Shown piece by piece: positions 16,982 to 26,215 of a DNA stretch of 57,664 bases. Made by a program: the position numbers and the translations under genes. Position 1 is the stretch's first letter. The number at the start of each line of letters is the position of its first letter. The notes beneath the pieces were generated by a model. It was given only the letters and a program-made list of their open reading frames with translations. It was not told the origin of the DNA and searched no databases. Location: assembly GCA_964496705.1 (NCBI GenBank), contig CAZCBJ010000002.1, forward strand, positions 1-57,664, in the 5' to 3' direction. The stretch is from CAZCBJ01 sp964496705 (GTDB taxonomy: Bacteria; Chloroflexota; Anaerolineae; Anaerolineales; Anaerolineaceae).

Positions 16982-17650
16982 ATGGTCTCTGAATTTGAAA
17001 TTCTATTGCGCGTGCTGATCGCCGCTGCGCTGGGCGGATTGGTGGGTTGGGAGCGTGAATTGCAGAACCACCCCGCCGGGCTGCGCACCCATATCATCCT
17101 GGTGGTGGGTGCCTCACTGGCCGCCGCGCTGTCCATCAATCTTTCCATGCTGTTCCGCCCGTCTGGCTCGGGCGGCGACCCCGCCCGCCTGGCCGCGCAG
17201 GTGATCACCGGGGTGGGCTTCCTGGGGGCGGGCGCGATCCTGCGGGATGGGGTCACGGTCAAGGGCCTCACCACTGCCGCTTCTTTATGGACGATGGCGG
17301 TGGTGGGATTAGCGGTGGGAACCGGCTATTACTTTGTCGGCGCAGGGGTTACCTTGCTGCTGCTGGTGGTGCTGACCGTTTTAACCTGGTTTGAGAAACG
17401 CTTCACCCGTCCGCTGATCAGCTTTTCGGTCGTGTTGAATGCGGTGGACCGCAAGAACCTGGTCGAAGAGGTGCAGCATGTACTGACCAGCGGGAATCGC
17501 ACGCTCACCTCGCTTTCCATCCGGCGCGACCTTCAAGACAAAGATATCCGTCTGGAAGTCAGTGTGGACACCCGCGATGCAGCTTCGCTGACCCGCATCA
17601 CCGATGAGCTTTCCACCATCAAAGGGGTTAGAAGCGTTAAGGTCGGCTGA
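16982..17650 (+). CDS. MgtC/SapB family membrane protein
   Basis: 222 aa. The N-terminal ~140 residues hold the MgtC hallmark (LLRVLIAAALGGLVGWERE, GLRTHIILVVGASLAAALS, then a GVGFLGAGAILRDG and TTAASLWTMAVVGLAVG pair) over four to five helices. The last ~75 residues form an ACT-like soluble domain (LTSLSIRRDLQDKDIRLEV). MgtC proteins modulate growth at low magnesium and interact with P-type ATPases or ATP synthase; specific function here is unknown. ATG 16982 has an AAGGAGGTG ribosome site; the frame stays open upstream but has no such signal. The next gene begins 1 nt after its stop. Confidence 0.92.
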   Translation: MVSEFEILLRVLIAAALGGLVGWERELQNHPAGLRTHIILVVGASLAAALSINLSMLFRPSGSGGDPARLAAQVITGVGFLGAGAILRDGVTVKGLTTAASLWTMAVVGLAVGTGYYFVGAGVTLLLLVVLTVLTWFEKRFTRPLISFSVVLNAVDRKNLVEEVQHVLTSGNRTLTSLSIRRDLQDKDIRLEVSVDTRDAASLTRITDELSTIKGVRSVKVG

Positions 17651-17651
17651 T

Positions 17652-19079
17652 ATGTCAAGGCTGCTGATTCTCGATATCGATGGTCTGCGTCAGGATGTAT
17701 TTCACCGTGCGCTGGCGGAGGGGATGATCCCGCATCTCTCGGCGCTGCTCGGCAATCGACCGCTGCACCTTGACCCGCTCAGCACTGCGCCCTCGATCAC
17801 TTTTTGCGCCCAGACAACCATTTTCACCGGTGAGCATCCCGACCGGCACGGCGTGCCTGGCAACCAGTTCTTCGACCGTTTCCTGCCGCGCTTTTATGCC
17901 TTCGATATCGGCGATCAACTGGCTGTGAACGATGCGGTGGCGGTGTTCAGCCCTCCGCCGGGTCTGTTGGACCGCGTGATTGCTGCGGGCGTGCCAACGC
18001 TGTACGAGCTGGCGGCGGCCCGCGGGGTGCAATCGCTGGTAGCTAACCACATGATCGCGCGCGGAGCCAACCGCACCCTGCGCCCGGGTTTGGTGGAGCT
18101 GGCGCGCTTTGTCAAAGGCGGCAGCCTGGCGGGCATATCAGCCGGCGATTTCGACGACCGCATGGTGTCCGCGCTCAGCGCTGCGCTGCGCCAGGGTGCC
18201 AGCCCCGGGGTGATCACCGCCTATTTCATGGGGCTGGATCACCAATCACATTCCCATGGACCCGCTGTGCAGATGGCCTACCTGAGCGGGGTGGTGGACG
18301 GGCAAGTGGGGCGAATGCGCCAGACCCTGGCCGACTTGGGCTGGTTGAATGATCTGCTGGTCGTGGTTGTTTCTGACCACGGCAGCGTGGCGGTCATTGC
18401 GGATGACGCGCATTCACTGCGCCTGGGATTTCCTTTCGACCGCGAGATGGGTTACCTGTTTGATGCGCTGGGCCTGGATGTTCACGATTACCCCGGCGAA
18501 GGGCCGGATTGCAGCGCGGTGGTGGCCTGCAACGGCGGCCTGGCGCAGGTTTATCTGCGGCGGGAGCAGGCGCCCTGGGCAAGCCCGGCTGATTTTGCTG
18601 AAGTGTGCCGCGTGGCGCAGGCATTCTGGCAGGCAAACCTGGACGGCAGTCATGCGCCCGATCTGAAAGGCTCAATTTCCGCGGTGTTGGTGCGGGATGT
18701 TGAGAGCCAGGGCTGGCAGGCGAATTACCTGGCATTCACCCCGCAAGGTTTGCAGCCGCTGGCCGAGTATTTTTCCGATCATCCAGAGATTGCCGCGCTG
18801 GATGGCGTTGAGCGGTTGGAACACCTGGCCGGCCCGCACAGCGGGGATGTGCTGCTGCTGGCAAACATACCGCAAGGGTATTATTTCGGCCCGCCCATGC
18901 CGGGGGTGCACGGCGGATTGCACCCGGATGAGTCGCTGGCGGTGCTCAGTTTTGGCTTCCCAATCAGCCAGCCGACCGCCCGCAAAAAGCTGCAGCGCCT
19001 GGTTCGTGCGCAGGTCGCAGGTCGCCGGGCGACGCTGGCGGATATGCTGCCCATCCTGCGCCGGTTCAACGGCTGGTAG
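17652..19079 (+). CDS. Alkaline phosphatase superfamily protein (nucleotide pyrophosphatase/phosphodiesterase-like)
   Basis: 475 aa without a signal peptide. Metal-site residues can be placed: DIDGLRQD at the N-terminus, the nucleophile region PSITFCAQTTIFTGEHPDR (Thr as in NPPs), GLDHQSHSHGP, VVSDHGSVAV, and GVHGGLHPDE near the C-terminus, matching the two-zinc centre of the NPP/alkaline phosphatase fold. It would hydrolyse a phosphodiester or related ester; the substrate is unknown. ATG 17652 starts 1 nt after the mgtC-like stop, indicating co-transcription. Confidence 0.88.
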   Translation: MSRLLILDIDGLRQDVFHRALAEGMIPHLSALLGNRPLHLDPLSTAPSITFCAQTTIFTGEHPDRHGVPGNQFFDRFLPRFYAFDIGDQLAVNDAVAVFSPPPGLLDRVIAAGVPTLYELAAARGVQSLVANHMIARGANRTLRPGLVELARFVKGGSLAGISAGDFDDRMVSALSAALRQGASPGVITAYFMGLDHQSHSHGPAVQMAYLSGVVDGQVGRMRQTLADLGWLNDLLVVVVSDHGSVAVIADDAHSLRLGFPFDREMGYLFDALGLDVHDYPGEGPDCSAVVACNGGLAQVYLRREQAPWASPADFAEVCRVAQAFWQANLDGSHAPDLKGSISAVLVRDVESQGWQANYLAFTPQGLQPLAEYFSDHPEIAALDGVERLEHLAGPHSGDVLLLANIPQGYYFGPPMPGVHGGLHPDESLAVLSFGFPISQPTARKKLQRLVRAQVAGRRATLADMLPILRRFNGW

Positions 19080-19082
19080 GGT

Positions 19083-19886
19083 TCAGCCCTCGCTGCAATC
19101 GCTGCAGGATTGCAGACCGAGCATTTCCTTCACCACCGGCAGCATCTGTTCCACCCACAGGCGGTACATTTCGCCGGAGGGGTGCAGGCTGTCAAAGGCG
19201 ATCCAATCCGGGTGTTGCGCAGCCATGCGTGAGATGGCGGTCACGTCCACATACCTTGCCCTGGCTGCCATCGTCTCTGCGTAGTTGACGGCATTGAAGG
19301 CGTCAATCTGCGCGGCGATCAGCCCGCGGTCAAAGCGCGCGCCGAAGGGGGTGGAACCCCAGTCCGGGATGGATAACACCAGCACCCGCCCGGGATCGCC
19401 GCCCGCCAGGTCAATGGCTTCGCTCAGCGCCTTCTGGAAGGAGGAGCGGTAGGTTTCGGCGTCGCCCCCGCGAAATTGGTCGTTCACCCCGATCAACAGG
19501 GTGACCAACTGATAAGGACCCACAGGATTCAGACGGAAGACGCCCATCAACATCTCATTGGTGGTCCACCCGGGGCGGGCGATGATTTGCAGATCGTCGA
19601 ACACATAGCCATCCTCAGCCAGGCGCATGGCCAACTGGGTGGGGTAGTTCTCGTCTTCGGCGACGGCCTGACCCACGGTATAGGAATCTCCCAGCGCCAG
19701 GAAGCGCAAACTGGACGGGACGGGCGTGGGCTGCGCGCGCGGGGTGGGCGGGACGGTTGGGCTTGCGCTGGGGGACAGGCTGGGCAGAGGGGACGGCTCA
19801 GAGGTTGGCGGGATGGATGACTGCGGCAGGCAGGCGGTTAGCAGCAGAACTGCCAGGATCAAGACACCCAAAGATCGATATAGCAT
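19083..19886 (-). CDS. SGNH/GDSL hydrolase, predicted lipoprotein
   Basis: 267 aa. A lipoprotein signal (hydrophobic run ending VLLLTAC) is followed by a Ser/Pro/Thr-rich linker (residues ~20-55), then the catalytic domain: block I FLALGDSYTVGQAV (nucleophile Ser), block III LLIGVNDQ, and block V FDSLHPSGEMY (D-x-x-H). An extracytoplasmic esterase or deacetylase is likely, possibly acting on envelope polysaccharide. The start at 19886 gives a normal signal peptide; one 7 codons earlier (19907) is possible. Convergent with the phosphatase gene, 3 nt between stops. Confidence 0.9.
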   Translation of the reverse strand: MLYRSLGVLILAVLLLTACLPQSSIPPTSEPSPLPSLSPSASPTVPPTPRAQPTPVPSSLRFLALGDSYTVGQAVAEDENYPTQLAMRLAEDGYVFDDLQIIARPGWTTNEMLMGVFRLNPVGPYQLVTLLIGVNDQFRGGDAETYRSSFQKALSEAIDLAGGDPGRVLVLSIPDWGSTPFGARFDRGLIAAQIDAFNAVNYAETMAARARYVDVTAISRMAAQHPDWIAFDSLHPSGEMYRLWVEQMLPVVKEMLGLQSCSDCSEG

Positions 19887-19998
19887 GGGTTTTCCAATGA
19901 ATTCCATTGACCCACTATATCATTTTCATGGGGCATTTGGTATGATTTGTACAAGAAAAAATTTAGCTATTTCCTCTCGTACCATAAAGGAGTGGTTT

Positions 19999-20505
19999 AT
20001 GGATACCCTTGAAGCCATTTTTACCCGGCGCAGCATCCGCAAATATCGCGCCGATGCGGTCAGCGAAGACCAAATTGAGACCTTGCTCAAGGCGGCCATG
20101 TTTGCGCCCTCGGCAGCCAACCGCCAGCCCTGGCATTTCATCGTCATCAGCGACCGGTCGCTGCTGGATGCGGTGCCGCAATTCCACGAATATGCCGCCT
20201 TCCTGCGCGGTGCGCCGCTGGCCATCCTGGTCTGCGCGGATGAAAACCTGCAGAAGGTCGGTTGCTGGGAACAGGACTGCGCGGCAGCCACACAGAACAT
20301 CCTGCTGGCTGCGCATGCGCTGGGCCTGGGCACCTGCTGGATCGGCATCCAACCGGTGGCAGAGCGGATCGCAGGCGTCCGCCTCCTGTTCAATTTACCC
20401 GAGCATGTCCAGCCGTTCAGCCTGATCGCGGTCGGGCATCCTGCCGATCAACCGACGCAGCCGGATCGTTATAAACCGGAGCGGGTGCACACCAACAGTT
20501 GGTAG
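19999..20505 (+). CDS. Nitroreductase family protein
   Basis: 168 aa FMN-dependent oxidoreductase. N-terminal IFTRRSIRKYRADAVSED and APSAANRQPWHFIVI are the FMN-phosphate and isoalloxazine contacts of the nitroreductase fold; AAHALGLGTCWIGI is the conserved helix. Short members of this family reduce quinones, nitro compounds or flavins; the true substrate is unknown. ATG 19999 has AAAGGAG 7 nt upstream. A TATGAT with an upstream TG (about 19936-19947) could serve as an extended -10 promoter. No iron-sulfur or extra domain. Confidence 0.92.
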   Translation: MDTLEAIFTRRSIRKYRADAVSEDQIETLLKAAMFAPSAANRQPWHFIVISDRSLLDAVPQFHEYAAFLRGAPLAILVCADENLQKVGCWEQDCAAATQNILLAAHALGLGTCWIGIQPVAERIAGVRLLFNLPEHVQPFSLIAVGHPADQPTQPDRYKPERVHTNSW

Positions 20506-20510
20506 TTGGT

Positions 20511-21569
20511 CTAGTACCAGCCTTCCTGGTTGACCGTTTCATACATCGCCAGGATGTTTTCCAGCGGGGTCAGCGGCTGGATATTATGGCAGGGCGCCAG
20601 GATGTACCCACCGCCCGCGCCAAGGATACGCAAGTTGTCGCGCACTTCCTGACGCACCTCCTCCAATGTGCCGAAGGGCAGCGTATATTGGTTGTCCACC
20701 GCGCCGTGAAAGACCACCTTTGAAGCATAGGTATCCTTAAGCATTTGGCGATCCATGCCGTTGGCGCGCCACTGGATGGGGTTGAGCGCGTCAATGCCCA
20801 GCGCAACCATGTCGGGCAGGATGCGCGTCACGTTGCCGTCGTTGTGGTGAAATACTTTCACCCCGGCGGAGTGGGCAAGATCGATCATGCGCTTCATCCC
20901 CGGCAGCAGGAAGCGGTGGATGTGGCGGGGGGCTATCATCAGATCGGTCTGCGCGCCCATGTCCTCGGCGACATAGGAGATGAGCACTTTTCCAGGGATG
21001 GCCTCATAGATGCGCAGCGTGTCCTGATAAGCCAGCTCAAACAGCTTACCCAGGCAGTATTCGACGATTTCTGGATTCTCCACCAGGTCAATGAAAGCCT
21101 GTTCCTGCCCGCGCAGGTTCTTATAGATCAGGAAGGGTTCGGAGCCGCCGCCGCGGATGGGGTAATCCTCCCAGCCTTTGATCTGCTCGGGCAGGCTGGA
21201 ATAATCCCACCAATCCGGGGATGGCCAGCGGTAATTGTTTTCTATTTCTGTGACCGATGTGAAGCCAGCCAGTGGCGATTCAATGACTTCATCATAGGAG
21301 CCGGTGGGGTATTGCACGGTGCGGTAGCGCACCCCAAACACATCCATCCCGGCGGGGATGTCCGCACCGACGTAATGACCGCTAACCCCGATCGGAAAAT
21401 CCACGTCCAGCTTGATTAACATTTCGCGGTAATCAGCGCAGCCCAGGTGGCGCATTAATTTTTCGGAGATCTCTGGCGTGCCCCAATAATCTGTGGGCAC
21501 GCGGTCGGGCAGACGTCTATCTAACACAGCCTGCCAGCGTTCACGGGGAGTCATAGATCTTTTGTGCAT
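20511..21569 (-). CDS. Uroporphyrinogen decarboxylase (URO-D) family protein, methyltransferase-like
   Basis: 352 aa TIM-barrel protein. N-terminal MTPRERWQAVLDRRLPDRVP and the C-terminal GGYILAPCHNIQPLTPLENI are typical of URO-D-superfamily proteins that are not HemE, many being corrinoid-dependent methyltransferases. KVFHHNDGNVTRILPDMVAL and HGAVDNQYTLPFGT match the metal-binding His/Cys arrangement of that group. No corrinoid protein gene is nearby, so the methyl donor is unknown. The stop lies 6 nt from the convergent nitroreductase stop. The first residues MHKRS precede the more conserved Met at residue 6. Confidence 0.85.
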   Translation of the reverse strand: MHKRSMTPRERWQAVLDRRLPDRVPTDYWGTPEISEKLMRHLGCADYREMLIKLDVDFPIGVSGHYVGADIPAGMDVFGVRYRTVQYPTGSYDEVIESPLAGFTSVTEIENNYRWPSPDWWDYSSLPEQIKGWEDYPIRGGGSEPFLIYKNLRGQEQAFIDLVENPEIVEYCLGKLFELAYQDTLRIYEAIPGKVLISYVAEDMGAQTDLMIAPRHIHRFLLPGMKRMIDLAHSAGVKVFHHNDGNVTRILPDMVALGIDALNPIQWRANGMDRQMLKDTYASKVVFHGAVDNQYTLPFGTLEEVRQEVRDNLRILGAGGGYILAPCHNIQPLTPLENILAMYETVNQEGWY

Positions 21570-21633
21570 CGTTGAAAAGCCCTTTCTGCTTGCCTCAGTC
21601 GCGCCGAGGGAGGATGGAAGATGGTGTGAAAGC

Positions 21634-24600
21634 CTAGTTGCAGGTGGTCCTGCTCCAGGTGACGGAGCCGTTGGTGACTGATACCTCCGGCTGCCCCGCT
21701 GGTGGTTGGTTGCCGCTGACCATCACGCTCCTGAGCAGCAATGTGCCGCCGTTGAGCGTCGCCAGGATGCCGTGCGCGCCCGAGCCGCTGATGATGGAAC
21801 AGCTCAACGTGACCGCAGCAGACGAGCGGTGGGTGATCTCCAGTCCGGCATAACCTGGCGCGGTTGATCCGTTAGCGTACAGGCTGACCTTGCTGAGTAT
21901 GACGGTGTTGTTGGTATCCAGCTTGAGTCCGTTCTTGCCGTTGTTATTGAAACGGTTGGCGCCGAGGGTGGAGAGGATGCTCAGCGTGCCTGCGCTGGTG
22001 CAGGCTGGGTTGGCCAGGCAAGTGTCCAGATTGGCGCCAAAACCGCCGTTGCCGCTGGCAGAGATATTGTTGAGGGTTAGCGCACCGCGCGCGCGAACTT
22101 CCAGGCCGTCGCCGCTGTTGCGGTCAAAGTTACTGGATGAAATGGTCACCGGCTTGCTGAGCGCGGCAGTTTCGTTGCTGAGCACCGCGCCGGAGAGCAG
22201 ATTGTCCGAAGCGTTGACCTTGAGCAATGTGATCGCGCCGCTGGAACGGATTTCGAGACCGATGCTGTCCAGGCCGTTGAACTGCCCATTCTGGACGCGG
22301 ATATCGCCGATGCCGTCGGCATTGCTCAGGTAAGCGCCGCCAGTCGGGCTGCCGTCCAGCAGAGTGCCGTTGACAGTCAGGCTGTTGAGGGTAATCGCGC
22401 CTTTGGCAACCGCGTGCAGACCGTAACCGAAATTGTTGTCAAAATGATTTTCGCCCAGAGTATTCAACAGCGTGATCGCGCCGCTGCCTTCGCAGGGCAA
22501 TCCGCTGGTCAGGCAGGCGTCCAAATCTGCGCCGCGACCGCTGTTTCCACTGGCGATGATCGCATTGAGGGTGAGATTGCCCTTCGAGGTGACCGCAAGA
22601 CCGTCTCCACTGTTGCCGCTGAAGACGCTGCTTGAGATGGAGACCGCGCGCAGCGCGCCGGTGATGGCGCTGTTGTCCAGGCTGGCGCCGCTGCCGCCCA
22701 GGTTCCAGCTGGCCAAAACGCCGCGCAGGGTCAGCGTTCCTTTCGATTCGACCTTGAGCCCGTAGGCTTCGTTGTGATTGAAGCTGGAACCGCTGATCGT
22801 CACCGGGTTCAAAGCATAGTGGTTGGCGATCCAGGCGCCAAAGCCGGTGTTGGCATTCTCACTGGCGGATGTGCCGTTGATGATAACAATCCCGCGTGTG
22901 TCAATTTTCAGGCCGCTGCCCTTGTTTTGGTCAAAGTTATTTGCGCCCAGCGAGCTGAGCAGGCTGATGTTGCCGCTCCCTGCACAGATTCCGCCGCCGG
23001 CTGATTGGCAGTTATCCAGCGCTGCGCCGGGTCCGCTGAGGCTGCCGCTGGCGGAGACATGGTTGAGGGTGATGGATCCCTTTGAATCCACGCTCAGTCC
23101 GCCGGCAAAGTTGCCGTCAAATTCCGACTGGGTGATGGTCACAATGGGAGCGCCGCCCGGATTCAGGTTGTTCAACAACGCGCCGCTGCCGGTGAGCGAT
23201 CCGCTGGAGATCACGCGGCTGAGGGTGATGCTGCCCCAGCTGGTCACCACAAGCCCGTCGTTGTTATTCCCTTCGGCGCGCAGGTTGGCAGCCGTGACTA
23301 TACTGGGGGCGACGGCATTGTTCAGGTTCACCCCGCCGCCGCCGTTGCCGCTGGCGGTGGTATCCCGCACGGCGAGGTTGCCGCGACCGCTGATCACCAA
23401 ACCGCTGCCGTAGTTGTTGGAGAAGGCGTTGGCGCCCAACGTGCCCAGGACGCTCACCGCCCCCAGGCTGGAGGTGAGCAGCGCGCCGGTCCCGCCGCTG
23501 TTGCCGCTGGCGCTGACATGGTTGAGGCTGACCGCGCCGGCTGCCAGCACCGCCAAGCCGTCGGAAGGTGAACCGCTGGTGTTGCGGTCAAAGGTGCTGG
23601 AGGTGAGGGTGACCAGCCTGGGTTGTGCAGTTGAGGCCGCGTCACCGATGGTTGCGCCGTGCAGATCATTGTCGTTGGCGTTGACCCGCAGGAGCGCCAC
23701 CGAACCGCGGCTGTCAATGCCCAGGCCGCGCTGGTCGTTGGCGTTGAATATGCCGTTGGTGATGGAGATATTCCCGACGCCGCCCACATTGTCAATCAGC
23801 GCGCCGTTCCCGCTGTTTCGGCTGGCGCTCAGCCCGTTGAGGGTGATCGTGCCGCCGCTGAGGATGGACAATCCATTTTCGGTATTGCCGGTGAACAAAT
23901 TGGCGCCTAGCGTGCTGCTCAGCGTGACACCGGCCGTGTAAGCGCAGCGGTTGGTGTCAAAATCCAACATGCAATTCTCGACGAATAATCCGTTGGCACC
24001 GTTACCGCCGGCGACGAGCGCGTTGAGCGTCACCGACCCGCGCGAAAAGACCTCGATGCCCATGGAGCCATTGTCAGAAGCGATCAGCGCGGTCAGGCTG
24101 ACCGGTTGGGCGCTCAGCGCCGGTTGATTGGATACCGAAACGCCGCTGCCAGTTTCGTTGCGGTTGGCCAGAATATTGCGCATCGTCACCGCGCCAAGCA
24201 CATCAACGTACAGACCGAAGCCGGCATTATCATTGAACAGGCTGTTGGTCACCCGGGTGAGTCCAGCTTTCGCGCTGAACAGCACAGCGCCGTCACCGAA
24301 ATTGCTGTGCATGCCGTTTTCAGACGCATCCACCCGGTTGAGCGTGATGGCGCCGGAGTTGTCAATTAACAGACCGCTGTCGTTCAGGTTTCCGCGGAAG
24401 ACAGCGTTGTCCAGGGTTACAGCACCGCCTCCGATGACCGTTGCCCCGCCCATCCGATTGTTGGAAGCGCTGAGATTCGCCAGGCTGACCGGTCCCGGAG
24501 TGAGGCCGATGTCAAAAGCTTGCAGTCCATAACCGCTGGCTTCCAGCAGCGGGTTGTTGCCGAGCCCGTTGCGATCAAAGAGACTGTTGCGGATGGTCAG

Positions 24601-25512
24601 GTTGCGCGCGTATTCGATATAGACGCCGTCTGAGCAGCGGTTGTTGCTCACCACCACGTTGTCGAGCTTGACCGCGTTGATGGCGTGAATTTCCAGACCG
24701 TAATCGTCGAAAGCGGAGCAGTTGCCGTTGTTGCCGCTGAAGCTGCTGTTCAGGATGGTGACCGTGCCGCTGCCTGCGGTGACGTCAATCAACGCGCCCG
24801 AGTAAGCGCCGGTCGCCGTGACGTTGGTGAGGCTGACGCTGCCGGAATGATTTATGATTTCGATGGCAATATTGCCGTCCGGCGGGTCGACCAGCAGGTC
24901 GTTGAGCCGGATCAGACCGCTGTTGCCCTCCGCGTTCACCTGCCCGCCGAGAATGCTGAAATTGCTCAGGGTCACGTTGGCGTTGCTGATGAAAACGTTG
25001 TTCTGCAGGATGGTGTTGTGGGTTTGCTGACCGGAGACGCTGATGGATTTGTGCACATCGAAGCCGGCGGCGTAAGTGCCCGCGGGCGCCCACACAGTCC
25101 ACCCGCTCAACACTTTGCCGTCATTGATGGCGTCCTGGATGACGGTGATATTGCCCAGCGTGCAATTCAATCCGGTGCCGCCCAGCCACTTGGGCAGCAC
25201 GCCGGGCGGACAGCCCTGGACATAATTCACCATCTGCGCTTGAACGGCCAGCCCCTGGGCAGAGACTACCGGGTTGCCCTGAACGTCTACAAGTTGCCCA
25301 TCCTGCAAATAGGCAGCCTGGGATGAGTCAGCCACCTCGTCGGGAGACTGTCTGGGGGGGCGGGGCTGTTCAGCGGCAGAGCCGCTGCCGCTGCCGCCCT
25401 CAGGAACCGGTGGTGGGGGAGGCTCCGCCAAAACCGGATGGGACAGCCCGGCCAGCATGGCCAGCAGCAGGCTGAAGGTTGCCAGGATTTGTATTCGGTG
25501 AGTTTGTTTCAT
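21634..25512 (-). CDS. Large secreted parallel beta-helix protein with a ~164-residue super-repeat
   Basis: 1292 aa. A Sec signal peptide (LATFSLLLAMLAGLSHPVLA) is followed by a Pro/Gly/Ser-rich stretch to residue ~60. The rest is a right-handed beta-helix built of ~22-28 residue coils of the form G(L)xVxSxGxxTLxxVxASGNxGxGAxLDN; about 17 such ASGN-type turns are present. A five-times repeated block TLGANxFxxN recurs at 164, 164, 163 and 157 codon intervals, three copies preceded by a Cys pair (as in LDTCLANPACTSAG). No membrane anchor or sorting motif is visible. Probably a surface or adhesive protein, or a polysaccharide-binding one; catalysis cannot be ruled out. Confidence 0.88.
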   Translation of the reverse strand: MKQTHRIQILATFSLLLAMLAGLSHPVLAEPPPPPVPEGGSGSGSAAEQPRPPRQSPDEVADSSQAAYLQDGQLVDVQGNPVVSAQGLAVQAQMVNYVQGCPPGVLPKWLGGTGLNCTLGNITVIQDAINDGKVLSGWTVWAPAGTYAAGFDVHKSISVSGQQTHNTILQNNVFISNANVTLSNFSILGGQVNAEGNSGLIRLNDLLVDPPDGNIAIEIINHSGSVSLTNVTATGAYSGALIDVTAGSGTVTILNSSFSGNNGNCSAFDDYGLEIHAINAVKLDNVVVSNNRCSDGVYIEYARNLTIRNSLFDRNGLGNNPLLEASGYGLQAFDIGLTPGPVSLANLSASNNRMGGATVIGGGAVTLDNAVFRGNLNDSGLLIDNSGAITLNRVDASENGMHSNFGDGAVLFSAKAGLTRVTNSLFNDNAGFGLYVDVLGAVTMRNILANRNETGSGVSVSNQPALSAQPVSLTALIASDNGSMGIEVFSRGSVTLNALVAGGNGANGLFVENCMLDFDTNRCAYTAGVTLSSTLGANLFTGNTENGLSILSGGTITLNGLSASRNSGNGALIDNVGGVGNISITNGIFNANDQRGLGIDSRGSVALLRVNANDNDLHGATIGDAASTAQPRLVTLTSSTFDRNTSGSPSDGLAVLAAGAVSLNHVSASGNSGGTGALLTSSLGAVSVLGTLGANAFSNNYGSGLVISGRGNLAVRDTTASGNGGGGVNLNNAVAPSIVTAANLRAEGNNNDGLVVTSWGSITLSRVISSGSLTGSGALLNNLNPGGAPIVTITQSEFDGNFAGGLSVDSKGSITLNHVSASGSLSGPGAALDNCQSAGGGICAGSGNISLLSSLGANNFDQNKGSGLKIDTRGIVIINGTSASENANTGFGAWIANHYALNPVTISGSSFNHNEAYGLKVESKGTLTLRGVLASWNLGGSGASLDNSAITGALRAVSISSSVFSGNSGDGLAVTSKGNLTLNAIIASGNSGRGADLDACLTSGLPCEGSGAITLLNTLGENHFDNNFGYGLHAVAKGAITLNSLTVNGTLLDGSPTGGAYLSNADGIGDIRVQNGQFNGLDSIGLEIRSSGAITLLKVNASDNLLSGAVLSNETAALSKPVTISSSNFDRNSGDGLEVRARGALTLNNISASGNGGFGANLDTCLANPACTSAGTLSILSTLGANRFNNNGKNGLKLDTNNTVILSKVSLYANGSTAPGYAGLEITHRSSAAVTLSCSIISGSGAHGILATLNGGTLLLRSVMVSGNQPPAGQPEVSVTNGSVTWSRTTCN

Positions 25513-25596
25513 CTCGCTTCCTTTTTCTGATCAGGGGAGTGTTTATTTGTGGAATGATCGACCTGGAGAATTGGATTTCCGAGCCCGGCCTCCTGT

Positions 25597-25624
25597 ATCA
25601 TACCCGAAAAATTTTATTTTGTAA
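25597..25624 (-). promoter_or_regulatory. Promoter of the beta-helix protein gene
   Basis: On the minus strand: -35 TTACAA (25624-25619), 16-nt spacer, -10 TATGAT (25602-25597). This gives an ~80-nt leader before ATG 25512, which has AAGGAAG as ribosome site. Confidence 0.5.
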
Positions 25625-25645
25625 CCCAATCCATAAGTGCCTGCC

Positions 25646-25699
25646 TTAACCGAACCTTAACAAAACAATAAACCCTTTGAATGCTGAGGCTGATATACT
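25646..25699 (+). promoter_or_regulatory. PHO-box-like repeats and -10 element of the ArsC-like gene
   Basis: TTAACC (25646-25651) and TTAACA (25657-25662) are separated by 5 nt, with a weaker third copy ATAAAC (25668-25673), the 11-nt periodicity of Bacillus-type PhoP boxes (TTAACA repeats). A TATACT at 25694-25699 has no good -35, as expected for an activator-dependent promoter. Phosphate control is inference. Confidence 0.4.
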
Positions 25700-25730
25700 C
25701 AATCTGATACTGGTGACAGAAGGAAAGCCC

Positions 25731-26159
25731 ATGAAAAAAAAAGTCTTGATTCTCTGCACAGGCAACTCATGCCGTTCGCAAATGACTGAGGCGATGATCA
25801 ATCATTACCTGGCCAGCACCTGGCAGGCGTTCAGCGCTGGCACCCAGCCCGCCGGCTACGTGCATCCCCTGGCCCTTCAGGTGTTGGCTGAGATTGGCAT
25901 CCTGCACAGCGGGAAATCCAAGTCTGTGGAACAGTTCCAGGGGCAGGCATTTGATCTGGTGATCACTGTGTGCGGCGAGGCGGCGGAGGATTGTCCGCTG
26001 TGGCTGGGACGCGAGAAACGGGTGCATATCGGTTTCATCGATCCCGCCAAAGCAACCGGCTCTCCTGAGGATATCCTGCAGGTTTTTCGAGTGGTGCGCG
26101 ATGATATCCGCGAAAAAATCCTTCCTTACCTGACGGAAATCACTCAAAATGCCGGATAA
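25731..26159 (+). CDS. Arsenate reductase / low-molecular-weight protein tyrosine phosphatase family (ArsC type)
   Basis: 142 aa. The phosphate-binding loop CTGNSCRSQM near the N-terminus is the thioredoxin-linked ArsC/LMW-PTP signature with the catalytic Cys; LVITVCGEAAEDCP supplies the further cysteines of the ArsC relay, favouring arsenate reductase over phosphatase. FIDPAKATGS is the conserved acid-bearing segment. ATG 25731 has AGAAGGA 6 nt upstream. No ars repressor or efflux gene is adjacent. A PHO-box-like element upstream suggests phosphate-responsive expression. Confidence 0.9.
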   Translation: MKKKVLILCTGNSCRSQMTEAMINHYLASTWQAFSAGTQPAGYVHPLALQVLAEIGILHSGKSKSVEQFQGQAFDLVITVCGEAAEDCPLWLGREKRVHIGFIDPAKATGSPEDILQVFRVVRDDIREKILPYLTEITQNAG

Positions 26160-26215
26160 ATGACCTGACCCAAATGGGGATTGGGTTGATCCAATTGGAG
26201 TAAAATCAGGTTTTG

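Noticed and set aside
21900..24000. Regular repeated DNA that might look like a CRISPR or minisatellite
   Set aside because: Repeats are imperfect, in frame, and encode the beta-helix motif; there are no constant repeats with unique spacers and no cas genes.
22823..25326. Several plus-strand frames of 134-213 codons opposite the beta-helix gene, with repetitive content
   Set aside because: Their repeats are only the complement of the beta-helix coils; no independent signal.
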